In this document: in pieces, positions 17,909 to 25,282 of the stretch
Numbering within the stretch: position 1 is the stretch's first letter
How the letters are laid out: each line of letters begins with the position of its first letter
DNA from: Oscillospiraceae bacterium
Lineage (GTDB): Bacteria > Bacillota > Clostridia > Oscillospirales > Oscillospiraceae
DNA length: 45,328 bases
NCBI GenBank assembly: GCA_015068165.1
Contig: SVKZ01000005.1
Location: 1 to 45,328 of the forward strand
Direction of reading: 5' to 3'
Program-made: the position numbers and the translations under genes
The notes under the pieces: model-generated
Databases searched by the model: none
What the model was told of the DNA's origin: nothing
Seen by the model: the letters and a program-made list of their open reading frames with translations, nothing else

Positions 17909-18079
17909 ACCCTCCCCTTTGGGGAGGGGGGACCGTGGTGCTCCGCGCAGCGAATCAAGAGTTCAATGATTGCCGGTGGCAATCATACCTTGACTAACTG
18001 TAGCGGTGGGTGAGGTTAATTACCTCATCCGTCATTTGCTCGTTTCTCGCAAATGCCACCTTCCCCAAAGCGAAAGGTT
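17909..18079. repeat. Full-length copy C of the modular palindromic repeat, inner module inverted
   Basis: Left end ACCCTCCCCTTTGGGG (17909-17924), right end CCCCAAAGCGAAAGGTT (18063-18079). The inner module (17936-18000) interrupts the left arm between GGACCG and TAGCGGTGGG, which are contiguous in copies A and B apart from 0-2 bases. Bases 17936-17956 are an exact reverse complement of 8098-8118 in copy B. The central hairpin is CATTTGC/GCAAATG (18033-18039, 18049-18055), different in sequence from copy B but between the same flanks. The element ends one base before the stop codon of the minus-strand CofE-like gene. Confidence 0.87.
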
Positions 18080-18080
18080 A

Positions 18081-19277
18081 TTATTCCGTAGTGTAGTTAT
18101 CAAAATAACCCTGAATATAAACGATGGGCGTACCCTTGTCGCCGGAGCCGGAGGTTAGATCGCACAGAGAACCGATCAGGTCGGTCAGCCGACGGGGGGT
18201 CGTGCCCTGAGCGGCCATATTGCCAACCAAGGAAGAGCCGTCTTTCTGCTGGATTTTGGCCTTAATGGCATCTTGTAGCGCCTTGCCGGTCAGTCCTGCA
18301 AAATCGTTATCTGCCAAATATTTCAGCTTCAGTTCGTTGGGCGTACCCTCCAAGCCGGGGGTGTAAGCAGGGGAGACCACCGGGTCCGCCAGCTCCCAAA
18401 TCTTGCCCACGGGGTCCTTGAACGCGCCGTCGCCATAGACCATTACCTCAATGTGCTTGCCGGTCAGCTCCAGAAGCTTTTCCTGGATGTCCAGCACTAA
18501 ATCCTGGCAATCCTGGGGGAACAGCTTCACAGTGTCGTCTGTGGCCTTGTTAGAACCCAGCAGACCGTACTTTTCGTTGTAGCCGCTTCCGTTTACGGAG
18601 GCGGTCATAATCTCGTCTAAGCCAAACACACGCTGTGCACCGGCAGACAGCAAGAGACGCTTTGTCCGTGCCCGGGTATGAATATCGCAATGGATGATGT
18701 TTTTTGTGTAGCCCACAATGACCCGGGGGTCGTTGGCAAAAATAACTTCCACCTCTGCACCACATTCCCGGATCAGTTGGCTGTAGTACTCCACATAGTC
18801 AACGCCTGTAAAGGGGTGCTTTACCGAGCCGAACAGCTCCCGGTATTTTGCTTCTGTCAGCACATCCCGGTAGGGGTCAATGCCCTTTGCGTCCAGCGCA
18901 TCCAAATCAATCAGATGGTTGCCGACCTCGTCAGAGGGGTAAGAGAGCATCAAAACCACCTTTTTACAGCCCTTGGCAATACCCCGCAGGCAGATAGAAA
19001 AACGGTTACGGCTGAGAATGGGGAAAATCAGGCCCACAGTCTCACCACCCAGTTTTTCACGCACATCCTGGGCAATATCCTTCGTGGTGCAGTAGTTGCC
19101 CTGCGCACGGGCCACAATGGCCTCAGTCATAGCGATAATATCCCGATCCCGGGGTTTCAGACCGTCATTTTCCATAGCACTGCGCACAGTGTCGAAGACG
19201 ATGTTTACAAGGTTATCGCCCTGACGGATAATCGGGGCGCGGAGTCCGATGGAAACAGTACCAAACGTCCGACTCAT
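18081..19277 (-). CDS. Coenzyme F420-0:L-glutamate ligase-like protein (CofE family)
   Basis: A 398-residue protein with the CofE fold: it starts RTFGTVSIGLRAPIIRQGDNLV and continues DRDIIAMTEAIVARAQGNY, similar to the N-terminus of F420-0 gamma-glutamyl ligases, which form an amide with GTP. It is much longer than archaeal CofE (about 250), with a C-terminal half including VYGDGAFKDPVGKIWELADP. No other F420 gene is present here and Clostridia generally lack F420, so the true substrate is probably different. Start at 19277 (MSRTFG) is preferred over the in-frame one at 19355, which lies upstream of the promoter -10. SD is weak (GGATG). The gene ends against repeat copy C. Confidence 0.75.
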   Translation of the reverse strand: MSRTFGTVSIGLRAPIIRQGDNLVNIVFDTVRSAMENDGLKPRDRDIIAMTEAIVARAQGNYCTTKDIAQDVREKLGGETVGLIFPILSRNRFSICLRGIAKGCKKVVLMLSYPSDEVGNHLIDLDALDAKGIDPYRDVLTEAKYRELFGSVKHPFTGVDYVEYYSQLIRECGAEVEVIFANDPRVIVGYTKNIIHCDIHTRARTKRLLLSAGAQRVFGLDEIMTASVNGSGYNEKYGLLGSNKATDDTVKLFPQDCQDLVLDIQEKLLELTGKHIEVMVYGDGAFKDPVGKIWELADPVVSPAYTPGLEGTPNELKLKYLADNDFAGLTGKALQDAIKAKIQQKDGSSLVGNMAAQGTTPRRLTDLIGSLCDLTSGSGDKGTPIVYIQGYFDNYTTE

Positions 19278-19322
19278 AATAACACATCCAATCAAAAAAT
19301 CTCTGGCAAAACAGCCGTTGAT

Positions 19323-19351
19323 ATTATAATCTATTTTATGTGATTTGTAAA
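19323..19351 (-). promoter_or_regulatory. Promoter of the CofE-like gene
   Basis: On the minus strand TTTACA (19346-19351), 17-base spacer, perfect TATAAT (19323-19328). It lies 45 bases upstream of the chosen start, which supports that start. Confidence 0.8.
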
Positions 19352-19386
19352 ACAAAAAATGAAGAATTTTGTAAAAATTTTTTGAA

Positions 19387-20199
19387 TTAAAACAGCCGGT
19401 TGCACAGATACCAAAGTCCCAGCAAGCCTGCGCCGTAGGGAATATAGAGGATCAGGCTTTCCGTGCTGATACCGATGGCAGAAATGCCAAGCACCTCCAG
19501 CCCGTACACAAGTAGACACAGAAGAACGGTCGTCAGCACACTGCGTGTAATCTGCTTACCCACCACATTGGCAAAAAAGAAGGTGTACAGCGCACCGATA
19601 ATGGGATTTACTGTGCTGAGCAGAACGCCAACCAGAATTTTCAGCGCACCGGTCAGTAGCATTAACACAAGGACTGCAAGCAGCACGATTGGCGCATACT
19701 GGGCAATTCCCTGGGGAATAAGCTGCAGAAGAAGCTCATTGACAAACAGATGAGCAAAAAGACCGATACAAACGGTAGATACCCGGAAGAAAAGCCAGGC
19801 AAAGAAATTCTTACCCCGGGGCAAGAAACGGTCAGCAAGACTTACCACAAAGGCAAGAATCACTGTATTCATAATCTGGGTGAAAACTGTGCTGAAACCT
19901 TTGCCGCCAAAGGTGAAAAAGGTCAGAGTGTCCCCGTCCATCGTTACAAAGGGCAGGGGAGCGGCGTAAGCGGCGTATTTCCCACCGAGAGCCAAAAAGG
20001 CGGCAGTCAGCGCATAGAGAAATACAATGGCAATAGATGAGGAAACAGCAGAGCCAAACAAAGAACGCTCGCCAAAAACGGATTTGCCGATACTGCCGAG
20101 AACCATCGACACAGCGGCCAAAATAACACCTAAAACAAGGTAACGAACCAAATCGCCTCCGGCGATCAGTTCAGAAAAAAAGCTTTGAAGCTGTTCCAT
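19387..20199 (-). CDS. Unknown polytopic membrane protein
   Basis: 270 residues, not recognised. About seven hydrophobic segments are visible: around 18-36, 48-70, 105-125, 135-155, 170-190, 195-215 and 225-262. A short hydrophilic loop, PFVTMDGDTLTFFTFGGKG (about 83-101), separates the second and third segments. No catalytic motif or transporter signature is obvious. The ATG has a perfect SD (AGGAGG, minus strand 20209-20214). It follows rplL by 94 bases after a strong terminator, so it is probably transcribed separately. It occupies the place where rpoB would be expected in the classical order. Confidence 0.75.
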   Translation of the reverse strand: MEQLQSFFSELIAGGDLVRYLVLGVILAAVSMVLGSIGKSVFGERSLFGSAVSSSIAIVFLYALTAAFLALGGKYAAYAAPLPFVTMDGDTLTFFTFGGKGFSTVFTQIMNTVILAFVVSLADRFLPRGKNFFAWLFFRVSTVCIGLFAHLFVNELLLQLIPQGIAQYAPIVLLAVLVLMLLTGALKILVGVLLSTVNPIIGALYTFFFANVVGKQITRSVLTTVLLCLLVYGLEVLGISAIGISTESLILYIPYGAGLLGLWYLCNRLF

Positions 20200-20229
20200 A
20201 AAAACCTCCTATAGGGAAAGAGTAAGAAT

Positions 20230-20265
20230 GGAAAAGAAAACAACCGCCAGAAAATTCTCTGGCGG
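20230..20265 (-). terminator. Terminator after rplL
   Basis: Minus-strand stem CCGCCAGA/TCTGGCGG (plus 20244-20251 and 20258-20265), followed by TTGTTTTCTTTT. It closes the rplJ-rplL unit. Confidence 0.88.
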
Positions 20266-20293
20266 CTGTTGTCTTCAGTAGGATGAAGTAAAA

Positions 20294-20668
20294 TTACTTC
20301 AGCTCTGCGGTAGCGCCAGCTTCCTTCAGCTCGGCAACCAGCTTCTCGGCATCTTCCTTGGAGATAGCTTCCTTCAGGGTCTTGGGGCAGTTGTCAACCA
20401 GATCCTTAGCGTCCTTCAGGCCCAGGCCGGTAGCGGCACGGACAACCTTAATGACGTTCAGCTTGGAAGCGCCGGCGTCCTTCAGGATAACGTCAAACTC
20501 GGTCTTCTCCTCAACCTCAGCAGCAGCGGAAGCAGTGGGAGCAGCGACAGCAGCAGCGGCGGCGGAAACGCCGAAAACATCCTCGAGAGTGTGAACCAGC
20601 TCAGCCAGTTCCAAAACGGTCAGAGTCTTTACCTCTTCAACCAGGGCAGTAATCTTTTCACTTGCCAT
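20294..20668 (-). CDS. rplL: Ribosomal protein L7/L12
   Basis: Flexible stalk protein of the 50S subunit, present as dimers on L10, that recruits translation GTPases. 124 residues, normal length. The N-terminal dimerisation domain ([23 protein letters not shown]) is followed by an Ala-rich hinge (about 37-52) and the conserved globular domain, with [34 protein letters not shown] and the ending [18 protein letters not shown] precedes the ATG. It is cotranscribed with rplJ, 52 bases upstream. Confidence 0.98.
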   Translation of the reverse strand: MASEKITALVEEVKTLTVLELAELVHTLEDVFGVSAAAAAVAAPTASAAAEVEEKTEFDVILKDAGASKLNVIKVVRAATGLGLKDAKDLVDNCPKTLKEAISKEDAEKLVAELKEAGATAELK

Positions 20669-20720
20669 TGTAAATTTCCTCCTAAATTATGTTTGTAGTA
20701 GTGTAGTTGTTTTTACGAAA

Positions 20721-21245
20721 TTAAGCTTCTGCAGCTTCTGCAGGAGCGCCGCCATCCTTCTGGATGCGGATTTGATCCAGCACGAATGCCAGGCTGGAGA
20801 TAGGTGCCAGGAAAGTACCCAGGACCTGAGCCACGAGGGCGTCCTTGCCGGGCAGTTCACCGAAGCCATTGAGCTGATCAGCAGACAGGACAGAGCCTTC
20901 TACGATACCGCCCTTGATGGACAGGGGGAGCTTGTTCTTCTTGGCGTACTCGCATACAATACGAGCGGGAGCGATGGGATCGCCGGTGGTGCAGGCCATA
21001 GAAGTAGTGCCGTTAAGGATGTCGCTGAAATCGTAACCAAGCTCCTTGGTTGCGAAATTAGTCAGCGTATTCTTAACAACGGTGTATTCGACGCCGGCAT
21101 CACGGAACTGCTTGCGCAGTGCGGTGTCCTGAGCAACGGTAATACCCTTGTAGTCAACAAAAACAACGGAAGTAGCTTCCTTGATCTTGCCGGTCAGAGT
21201 CTCAACCACTGCCTTCTTGCTTTCAAGAACCTTTGCGTTGGGCAT
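20721..21245 (-). CDS. rplJ: Ribosomal protein L10
   Basis: Base of the L7/L12 stalk, binding 23S rRNA. 174 residues from the ATG at 21245 (MPNAKVLESKKAVVETLTGKI), chosen because GGAGGTGA lies directly upstream; the open frame extends further only through the leader. It includes the family pattern VVFVDYKGITVAQDTALRKQFRDAGVEYTVVKNTL, and the C-terminal helix binds L12 dimers. It heads the rplJ-rplL operon under a perfect promoter and an attenuating leader, presumably bound by L10(L12)4 itself. Confidence 0.97.
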   Translation of the reverse strand: MPNAKVLESKKAVVETLTGKIKEATSVVFVDYKGITVAQDTALRKQFRDAGVEYTVVKNTLTNFATKELGYDFSDILNGTTSMACTTGDPIAPARIVCEYAKKNKLPLSIKGGIVEGSVLSADQLNGFGELPGKDALVAQVLGTFLAPISSLAFVLDQIRIQKDGGAPAEAAEA

Positions 21246-21375
21246 TGAGATTTCACCTCCGAAAGAAAAAATGTCCTTCTGCCAAAAAGACAGAAGGACA
21301 CGGAAATTACATAGTGATAATTTACGCAACCTCGGCAGGACTTACGGCCTTAGCCACCTGCTGTCTTTGGCAACA
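21246..21375 (-). promoter_or_regulatory. L10 (rplJL) autoregulatory leader
   Basis: An untranslated leader of about 130 bases between the rplJ promoter and start. It contains several short stems, with a GCCGTAAGTCCTGCCGAGG stretch (about 21328-21346) in the middle, and ends with a terminator hairpin just before the SD. This is the arrangement of Firmicutes L10 leaders, in which excess L10-L12 complex promotes termination. Assignment is by position and architecture; I did not match a covariance model. Confidence 0.82.
21265..21300 (-). terminator. Attenuator hairpin in the rplJL leader
   Basis: Minus-strand stem TGTCCTTCTG/CAGAAGGACA (plus 21272-21281 and 21291-21300) followed by TTTTTTCTTTC. 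It lies between the promoter and the rplJ SD, so read-through is needed for expression. Confidence 0.88.
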
Positions 21376-21380
21376 GATGA

Positions 21381-21409
21381 ATTATAGCAGGTAAATCCCG
21401 TTTTGTCAA
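21381..21409 (-). promoter_or_regulatory. Perfect consensus promoter of rplJL
   Basis: On the minus strand TTGACA (21404-21409), 17 bases, TATAAT (21381-21386), with TGC before the -10. It shows that rplJL is transcribed independently of rplKA. Confidence 0.93.
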
Positions 21410-21436
21410 CAGTTATTTTTGAAAAAATGTGGATTT

Positions 21437-22306
21437 TTAACCCTTTTTTAGGGTAACAACCACAATTTCCGGCCGATTATTAAGCCGGAAGGGGAAACGG
21501 CTTGGTCCTACGCCACGGGATATAATCATATTGGTTCGCCCTTCTACAAAAAGACCGGCATCGTACTTAGGGAAAATACCTTGTCCCGGAGCATAAAGGC
21601 CGCCCACAAAGGGGAGTCGGAACTGACCGCCGTGGATATGCCCGGTAAGTACAAGATCCGCCTGGCAGGCTACATATTCATCAAAATGTTTGGGCTGATG
21701 GGATAAGACAACACTGTAGCTGTCATCATTCGGCATCAGAGATAGCAGCGCCTCTTTTACTGTTTGCTTTTTGCGGAAACTATCATCAACAAGACCTAAA
21801 AGATGAATATAGGACTGTCCTCTTTCCATCTTAACGCCCTCGTCTAACAAAAGGGTAACACCAACGGACTCCAGCTCACTGTAAAGCGTTTTATAATCTA
21901 TTCCCGATTCATGATTGCCGGGGATATAGTAGACAGGCGCAATCTGAACAGCCTGTCGGGCAAAGGAAACGGACACGGATATATTCGTTTTGTAGAAGTC
22001 CACAAAATCACCGGTTATCACAATAATATCCGGCTTTTGCTTGCGGATTTTCTCCAATAACCGGGAGTTATCCGTGCCAAACTGAGCGTTGTGCAAATCG
22101 GAAATCTGCACAATACGGAAATTATCAAAGTCCTGAGGAATACGGTCGGAGGTAATGGTATACCGGGTAACCTCAAGAGACAAATTGCCCCAAATGACCC
22201 AGCCAATGAAACACAGTGCAAACACGGTAGTGAGCAAAAGTATTTTTTGCCATTTTTTCAGGCCTTTGCATTTTGTAAATAGTTTTAGTTCTCTTAATCT
22301 TTTCAA
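21437..22306 (-). CDS. Membrane-anchored calcineurin-like metallophosphoesterase
   Basis: 289 residues: one N-terminal membrane anchor (about 22-42) and a catalytic domain of the YkuE-like metallophosphoesterase group. The metal-binding motifs are all present: ISDLHNAQFG (DxH), TGDFVD (GD), PGNHESG (GNH), VLSHQP (H) and TGHIHGGQ (GHxH). The substrate is unknown; relatives act on phosphoesters, including lipid A or other envelope compounds. The start is TTG at 22306, with GGGTGAT (plus 22312-22318) as SD; no ATG lies near. The gene is inserted between rplA and rplJ, which are usually adjacent, and lies between a terminator and the rplJL promoter. Confidence 0.88.
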   Translation of the reverse strand: MKRLRELKLFTKCKGLKKWQKILLLTTVFALCFIGWVIWGNLSLEVTRYTITSDRIPQDFDNFRIVQISDLHNAQFGTDNSRLLEKIRKQKPDIIVITGDFVDFYKTNISVSVSFARQAVQIAPVYYIPGNHESGIDYKTLYSELESVGVTLLLDEGVKMERGQSYIHLLGLVDDSFRKKQTVKEALLSLMPNDDSYSVVLSHQPKHFDEYVACQADLVLTGHIHGGQFRLPFVGGLYAPGQGIFPKYDAGLFVEGRTNMIISRGVGPSRFPFRLNNRPEIVVVTLKKG

Positions 22307-22353
22307 GGATAATCACCCGAAACTATCCTATCACAAATGAGGTGGTTTTTCAA

Positions 22354-22386
22354 GTAAAAAACAACCCCGATGCGGTGGCATCGGGG
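22354..22386 (-). terminator. Terminator after rplA
   Basis: Minus-strand stem CCCCGATGC/GCATCGGGG (plus 22365-22373 and 22378-22386), loop CACC, then TTGTTTTTT. It ends the rpmG-secE-nusG-rplKA transcript. Confidence 0.9.
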
Positions 22387-22395
22387 TAAGTTTTA

Positions 22396-23088
22396 TTAGA
22401 TATACTTGGAAGTAGCAACCTTAACGCCGGGGCCCATGGTGGAAGCGACGACGCAGGAGCGGATATACTGACCCTTTGCTGCAGCGGGCTTAGCCTTTAC
22501 AACAGCGTTCATCAGGGTGTCCATATTCTCGGTCAGCTTCTCAGCGCCGAAGGAAACCTTGCCGATGGGGCAGTGAATGATGTTGGTCTTGTCCAGACGG
22601 TACTCAACCTTACCGGCCTTGATCTCCTGAACAGCGGCGGTAACGTTGGGAGTAACGGTGCCAGCCTTGGGGGAGGGCATCAGACCCTTGGGACCCAGAA
22701 CCTTACCCAGACGGCCAACTACACCCATCATATCGGGAGTAGCAACAACAACATCGAACTCAAACCAGTTCTCCTTGGTGATCTTCTCAACCAGCTCCAT
22801 ACCGCCGGCGTAGTCAGCGCCTGCAGCCAGAGCTTCGTCAACCTTAGCGTCCTTAGCGAAAACCAGAACGCGGGCGGTCTTGCCGGTACCGTTGGGCAGA
22901 ACGACCGCGCCACGGACCTGCTGATCGGCGTGACGGGAGTCAACACCTAACTTAATATGCAGTTCAACAGTCTCGTCGAACTTTGCGGAAGCACCCTTCA
23001 CAACCAGATCCAGGGCTTCGGTGGGATCATACTGAACAGCGCGGTCAATCAGCTTCGCGCTTTCCTGATACTTTTTGCCTCTAAACAC
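22396..23088 (-). CDS. rplA: Ribosomal protein L1
   Basis: Mobile L1 stalk protein of the 50S subunit and a translational repressor of its own operon in bacteria. 230 residues, normal length. It includes the conserved [55 protein letters not shown] and the C-terminal STMGPGVKV. The start is GTG at 23088, well placed 9 bases after GGAGG, and gives the expected N-terminus [15 protein letters not shown] hairpin plus GTGGGAGG element in the 81-base gap before it resembles the L1 binding site. Confidence 0.98.
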   Translation of the reverse strand: MFRGKKYQESAKLIDRAVQYDPTEALDLVVKGASAKFDETVELHIKLGVDSRHADQQVRGAVVLPNGTGKTARVLVFAKDAKVDEALAAGADYAGGMELVEKITKENWFEFDVVVATPDMMGVVGRLGKVLGPKGLMPSPKAGTVTPNVTAAVQEIKAGKVEYRLDKTNIIHCPIGKVSFGAEKLTENMDTLMNAVVKAKPAAAKGQYIRSCVVASTMGPGVKVATSKYI

Positions 23089-23107
23089 TTAATTTATCCT
23101 CCTTGTA

Positions 23108-23155
23108 GTGGTGATGCGGAATAATCCTCCCACATTTCCGGGGTAGGCTCCCCGG
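23108..23155 (-). promoter_or_regulatory. Putative L1-binding mimic before rplA
   Basis: On the minus strand: hairpin CCGGGG/CCCCGG (plus 23150-23155 and 23138-23143), then GTGGGAGG (23126-23133), 10 bases, and ATCACCAC (23108-23115). GTGG can pair with CCAC, leaving the GGAGG part unpaired. The same order of elements occurs before rplK. The GGTGGGAGG...ACCACC arrangement resembles the L1 stalk region of 23S rRNA. Confidence 0.6.
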
Positions 23156-23169
23156 ACAGCAAATATCAA

Positions 23170-23595
23170 TTAGTCAACAACGGTAACGCCCATAGAACGG
23201 CAAGTGCCAGCAACCTGGCTCTCAGCGGCTTCCAGAGTGTTTACGTTCAGGTCGGGCATCTTGGTCTTAGCGATCTCAGTGATCTGCGCGCGGGTGATGG
23301 TGCCAACCTTCTGCTTGTTGGGTGCGCCACTGCCCTTCTGCAGGCCGATAGCCTTCATAACCAGCAGGGGAGTGGGGGGAGTCTTGGTGATGAAGGTGAA
23401 GCTGCGGTCAGCGTAGACAGTAATGACTACGGGGATCTTGTAACCCTCCATCGCCTGGGTACGAGCGTTGAATTCCTTGATAAATGCTGCAATGTTAACG
23501 CCGTGCTGACCCAGAGCAGGACCAACAGGGGGCGAAGCAGTTGCCTTGGCGGCGTTGATCTGAAGTTTGATAATACCGGTAACTTTCTGTGCCAT
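23170..23595 (-). CDS. rplK: Ribosomal protein L11
   Basis: Part of the GTPase-associated centre of the 50S subunit. 141 residues from ATG 23595 ([32 protein letters not shown]), the expected length and start; the SD AGGAGGTGC lies just upstream. Further family residues are the proline-rich [23 protein letters not shown] hinge and the ending [14 protein letters not shown]. It lies between nusG and rplA in the standard order and is likely cotranscribed from the rpmG promoter. Confidence 0.98.
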   Translation of the reverse strand: MAQKVTGIIKLQINAAKATASPPVGPALGQHGVNIAAFIKEFNARTQAMEGYKIPVVITVYADRSFTFITKTPPTPLLVMKAIGLQKGSGAPNKQKVGTITRAQITEIAKTKMPDLNVNTLEAAESQVAGTCRSMGVTVVD

Positions 23596-23618
23596 TTTAA
23601 GCACCTCCTGAATAAAAT

Positions 23619-23690
23619 GTGGTGATGATGCGCTTAGCGCACTTTTTGCGGGGCGTTTTGCCCCTCCCACGTTCCGGCCGATATACGGCC
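23619..23690 (-). promoter_or_regulatory. Putative L1-binding mimic before rplK
   Basis: Minus strand: hairpin GGCCG/CGGCC (plus 23686-23690 and 23676-23680), GTGGGAGG (23663-23670), a 36-base middle with hairpins GGGGC/GCCCC and TGCGC/GCGCA, then ATCACCAC (23619-23626). It shares the two 8-base boxes with the site before rplA. Confidence 0.6.
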
Positions 23691-23697
23691 CGATGCG

Positions 23698-24228
23698 TTA
23701 TTGGGATACGACTTCCACCTGATCGAGTTCAAACTCGACGGGAGTCTCACGGCCAAACATAGAAACAACTACGCTGACCAGATTGTTGTCCACCTCGATT
23801 GCGTCCACTGTGCCGGTGAAGGAGGTAAGAGGACCGTCCAGAATCCGGACCGTATCGCCAACTGCATAGTTGACAACGATCTGACGCTTCTCAACGCCCA
23901 TTTCATAAACTTCCTCTTCGGACAGGGGGAGGGGACTGTTTCCGGATGCACCTACGAAGCCGGCAACGCCGCGGATATTGCGGATAACGTGCCAGGTATC
24001 ATCGCTATATACCATTTTGACAAAAATGTAGCCGGGGTACAGCTTTCGGTCGTAAGTCTTGCTTGCGCCGGTTTCGGTGATTTCGGTAACGGTCTCCATA
24101 GGAATGGAAACGGTCAGAATCACATCCTGCAGCTGCCGGTTTTGAACCGTCTTTTCAATGGTAACCTTAACGGTATTTTCGTAGCCGGAATAGGTTTGGA
24201 CGACATACCATCTCGCGGTCTCAGCCAT
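23698..24228 (-). CDS. nusG: Transcription termination/antitermination factor NusG
   Basis: Binds RNA polymerase at the clamp and affects pausing and termination. 176 residues, typical. The NGN domain starts ARWYVVQTYSGYENTVKVTIEKTV, with YPGYIFVKMVYSDDTWHVIRNIRGVAGFVG. The C-terminal KOW domain is VGDTVRILDGPLTSFTGTVDAIEVDNNLVSVVVSMFGRETPVEFELDQVE (about 124-173), read in full. The ATG at 24228 follows secE by 11 bases. Order secE-nusG-rplK-rplA is canonical. Confidence 0.98.
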   Translation of the reverse strand: MAETARWYVVQTYSGYENTVKVTIEKTVQNRQLQDVILTVSIPMETVTEITETGASKTYDRKLYPGYIFVKMVYSDDTWHVIRNIRGVAGFVGASGNSPLPLSEEEVYEMGVEKRQIVVNYAVGDTVRILDGPLTSFTGTVDAIEVDNNLVSVVVSMFGRETPVEFELDQVEVVSQ

Positions 24229-24239
24229 AATTTTGTACC

Positions 24240-24473
24240 TTAACCGTGGAAGGCGCTGATCAGTGCATCAATGCCGACCTGAGCAACAAAGTCAAAGATC
24301 CAGATGAAAGCGCCGACAACGAGAACGCATACGGCAACGATCAGAGTATTCTTGACGACCTGCTGCGGAGTGGGCCATACGACCTTCTTCAGTTCGCTGC
24401 GAAGCTCACGGAAGTAACGACCAATGGCACCGATGGCTCTTTTGAACCAGTTTTCCTTTTTTACGTCTGCCAT
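24240..24473 (-). CDS. secE: Preprotein translocase subunit SecE
   Basis: Small essential subunit of the SecYEG channel. 77 residues: an amphipathic N-terminal helix, the conserved FRELRSELKKVVWPTPQQV segment (about 21-39), and one membrane helix (about 43-65). This is the single-TM form of most Gram-positives. It lies between rpmG (12 bases upstream) and nusG in the usual order. Confidence 0.97.
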   Translation of the reverse strand: MADVKKENWFKRAIGAIGRYFRELRSELKKVVWPTPQQVVKNTLIVAVCVLVVGAFIWIFDFVAQVGIDALISAFHG

Positions 24474-24485
24474 GTCGGTCTCTCC

Positions 24486-24635
24486 TTACTTGGTCTCGTT
24501 GTGAACGGTGTGCTTCTTGCAGAATCTGCAATACTTCTTCATTTCAAGACGGTCGGGGTCATTCTTCTTGTTTTTCATAGTGTTGTAGTTTCTCTGCTTG
24601 CACTCAGAGCATCTCAAAGTGACTTTTACGCGCAT
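24486..24635 (-). CDS. rpmG: Ribosomal protein L33
   Basis: A 49-residue protein, [17 protein letters not shown] at the start and [14 protein letters not shown] at the end. It carries two CxxC pairs (Cys 9/12 and Cys 36/39) that would bind zinc, the C+ form of L33. The ATG at 24635 has the SD AAGGAGGTG. It is the first gene of the rpmG-secE-nusG-rplKA transcript. Confidence 0.97.
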   Translation of the reverse strand: MRVKVTLRCSECKQRNYNTMKNKKNDPDRLEMKKYCRFCKKHTVHNETK

Positions 24636-24766
24636 TACGGCACCTCCTTAAAATTTGCCTCCCTGTATCACTTCGGCTATCAAAAATTTAGTGTGCGGTC
24701 AACTACAAATAACCGCCCGAAGCTGAAAAAGGCGCACAAAAAAAGCCCTTTTTCACAGGTAGAATC

Positions 24767-24796
24767 ATTCTACCACACGGGGGGTATTAAAGTCAA
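24767..24796 (-). promoter_or_regulatory. Promoter of the rpmG-secE-nusG-rplKA operon
   Basis: Minus strand TTGACT (24791-24796), 18 bases, TAGAAT (24767-24772). It is followed by an untranslated leader of about 125 bases (24636-24760), in which I see no ORF and no tRNA. It includes a GGGCTTTTTTTG tract near 24738-24749. Confidence 0.75.
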
Positions 24797-24830
24797 CAAC
24801 TTTTTTCTTTATTTTTTGTAAAATATGGGT

Positions 24831-24836
24831 TATAAT
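24831..24836 (+). promoter_or_regulatory. -10 box of the ruvX promoter
   Basis: A perfect TATAAT 32 bases before the ruvX ATG. The -35 region at the proper distance (24808-24813, TTTATT) is poor, so the promoter may be weak or activator-dependent. Confidence 0.55.
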
Positions 24837-24868
24837 AGGTCCAAAATCAAAGAAAGAAGGAAACATAG

Positions 24869-25282
24869 ATGCGTATTATGGCGATTGATTACGGAGATGC
24901 CCGGACAGGTGTGGCAATCTCCGATCTTCTTTGCTCCCTTACCGGCAGTACACAGGTAATTCACGGCAGAATGCAGGAGAAGCTCATTGCCTCTTTGGTG
25001 CAGATCGCCCGGGAAAATGAGGTGGGGGAGATCGTTGTGGGTCTGCCCCGGAATATGGACGGCAGCGAAGGCCCAAGAGCAGAGCTTTGCCGCCAGTTTG
25101 CCGCGAAGGTAGAAGAAGCCACCGGCCTTCCCGTAAAATTATGGGACGAGCGGTGGACCACCGTGGAAGCCCACCGTATCCTAAATGATCACAATTACCA
25201 CGGCAAAAAGCGGAAAAATACGGTGGATGCGGTGGCGGCATCCCTTATATTAGAGGGTTACTTAGCTTTCCGCGGCCGGTAA
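24869..25282 (+). CDS. ruvX: YqgF/RuvX family putative pre-16S rRNA nuclease
   Basis: 137-residue RNase H-fold protein; the family is implicated in 16S rRNA 5'-end processing and was earlier called a Holliday junction resolvase. Visible: MRIMAIDYGDARTGVAIS with the first catalytic Asp (residue 7), IVVGLPRNMDGSEGPRA, VKLWDERWTTVEA and the C-terminal NTVDAVAASLILEGYL with the last acidic residue. The SD is AGAAAGAAGG, weaker than in the neighbours. It overlaps the 3' end of the convergent TSUP gene by 25 bases. Confidence 0.93.
   Translation: MRIMAIDYGDARTGVAISDLLCSLTGSTQVIHGRMQEKLIASLVQIARENEVGEIVVGLPRNMDGSEGPRAELCRQFAAKVEEATGLPVKLWDERWTTVEAHRILNDHNYHGKKRKNTVDAVAASLILEGYLAFRGR

Noticed and set aside
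4821..18079. The GC-rich repeats as a CRISPR array.
   Set aside because: Copies are kilobases apart with genes between, there is no regular spacing and no cas gene.
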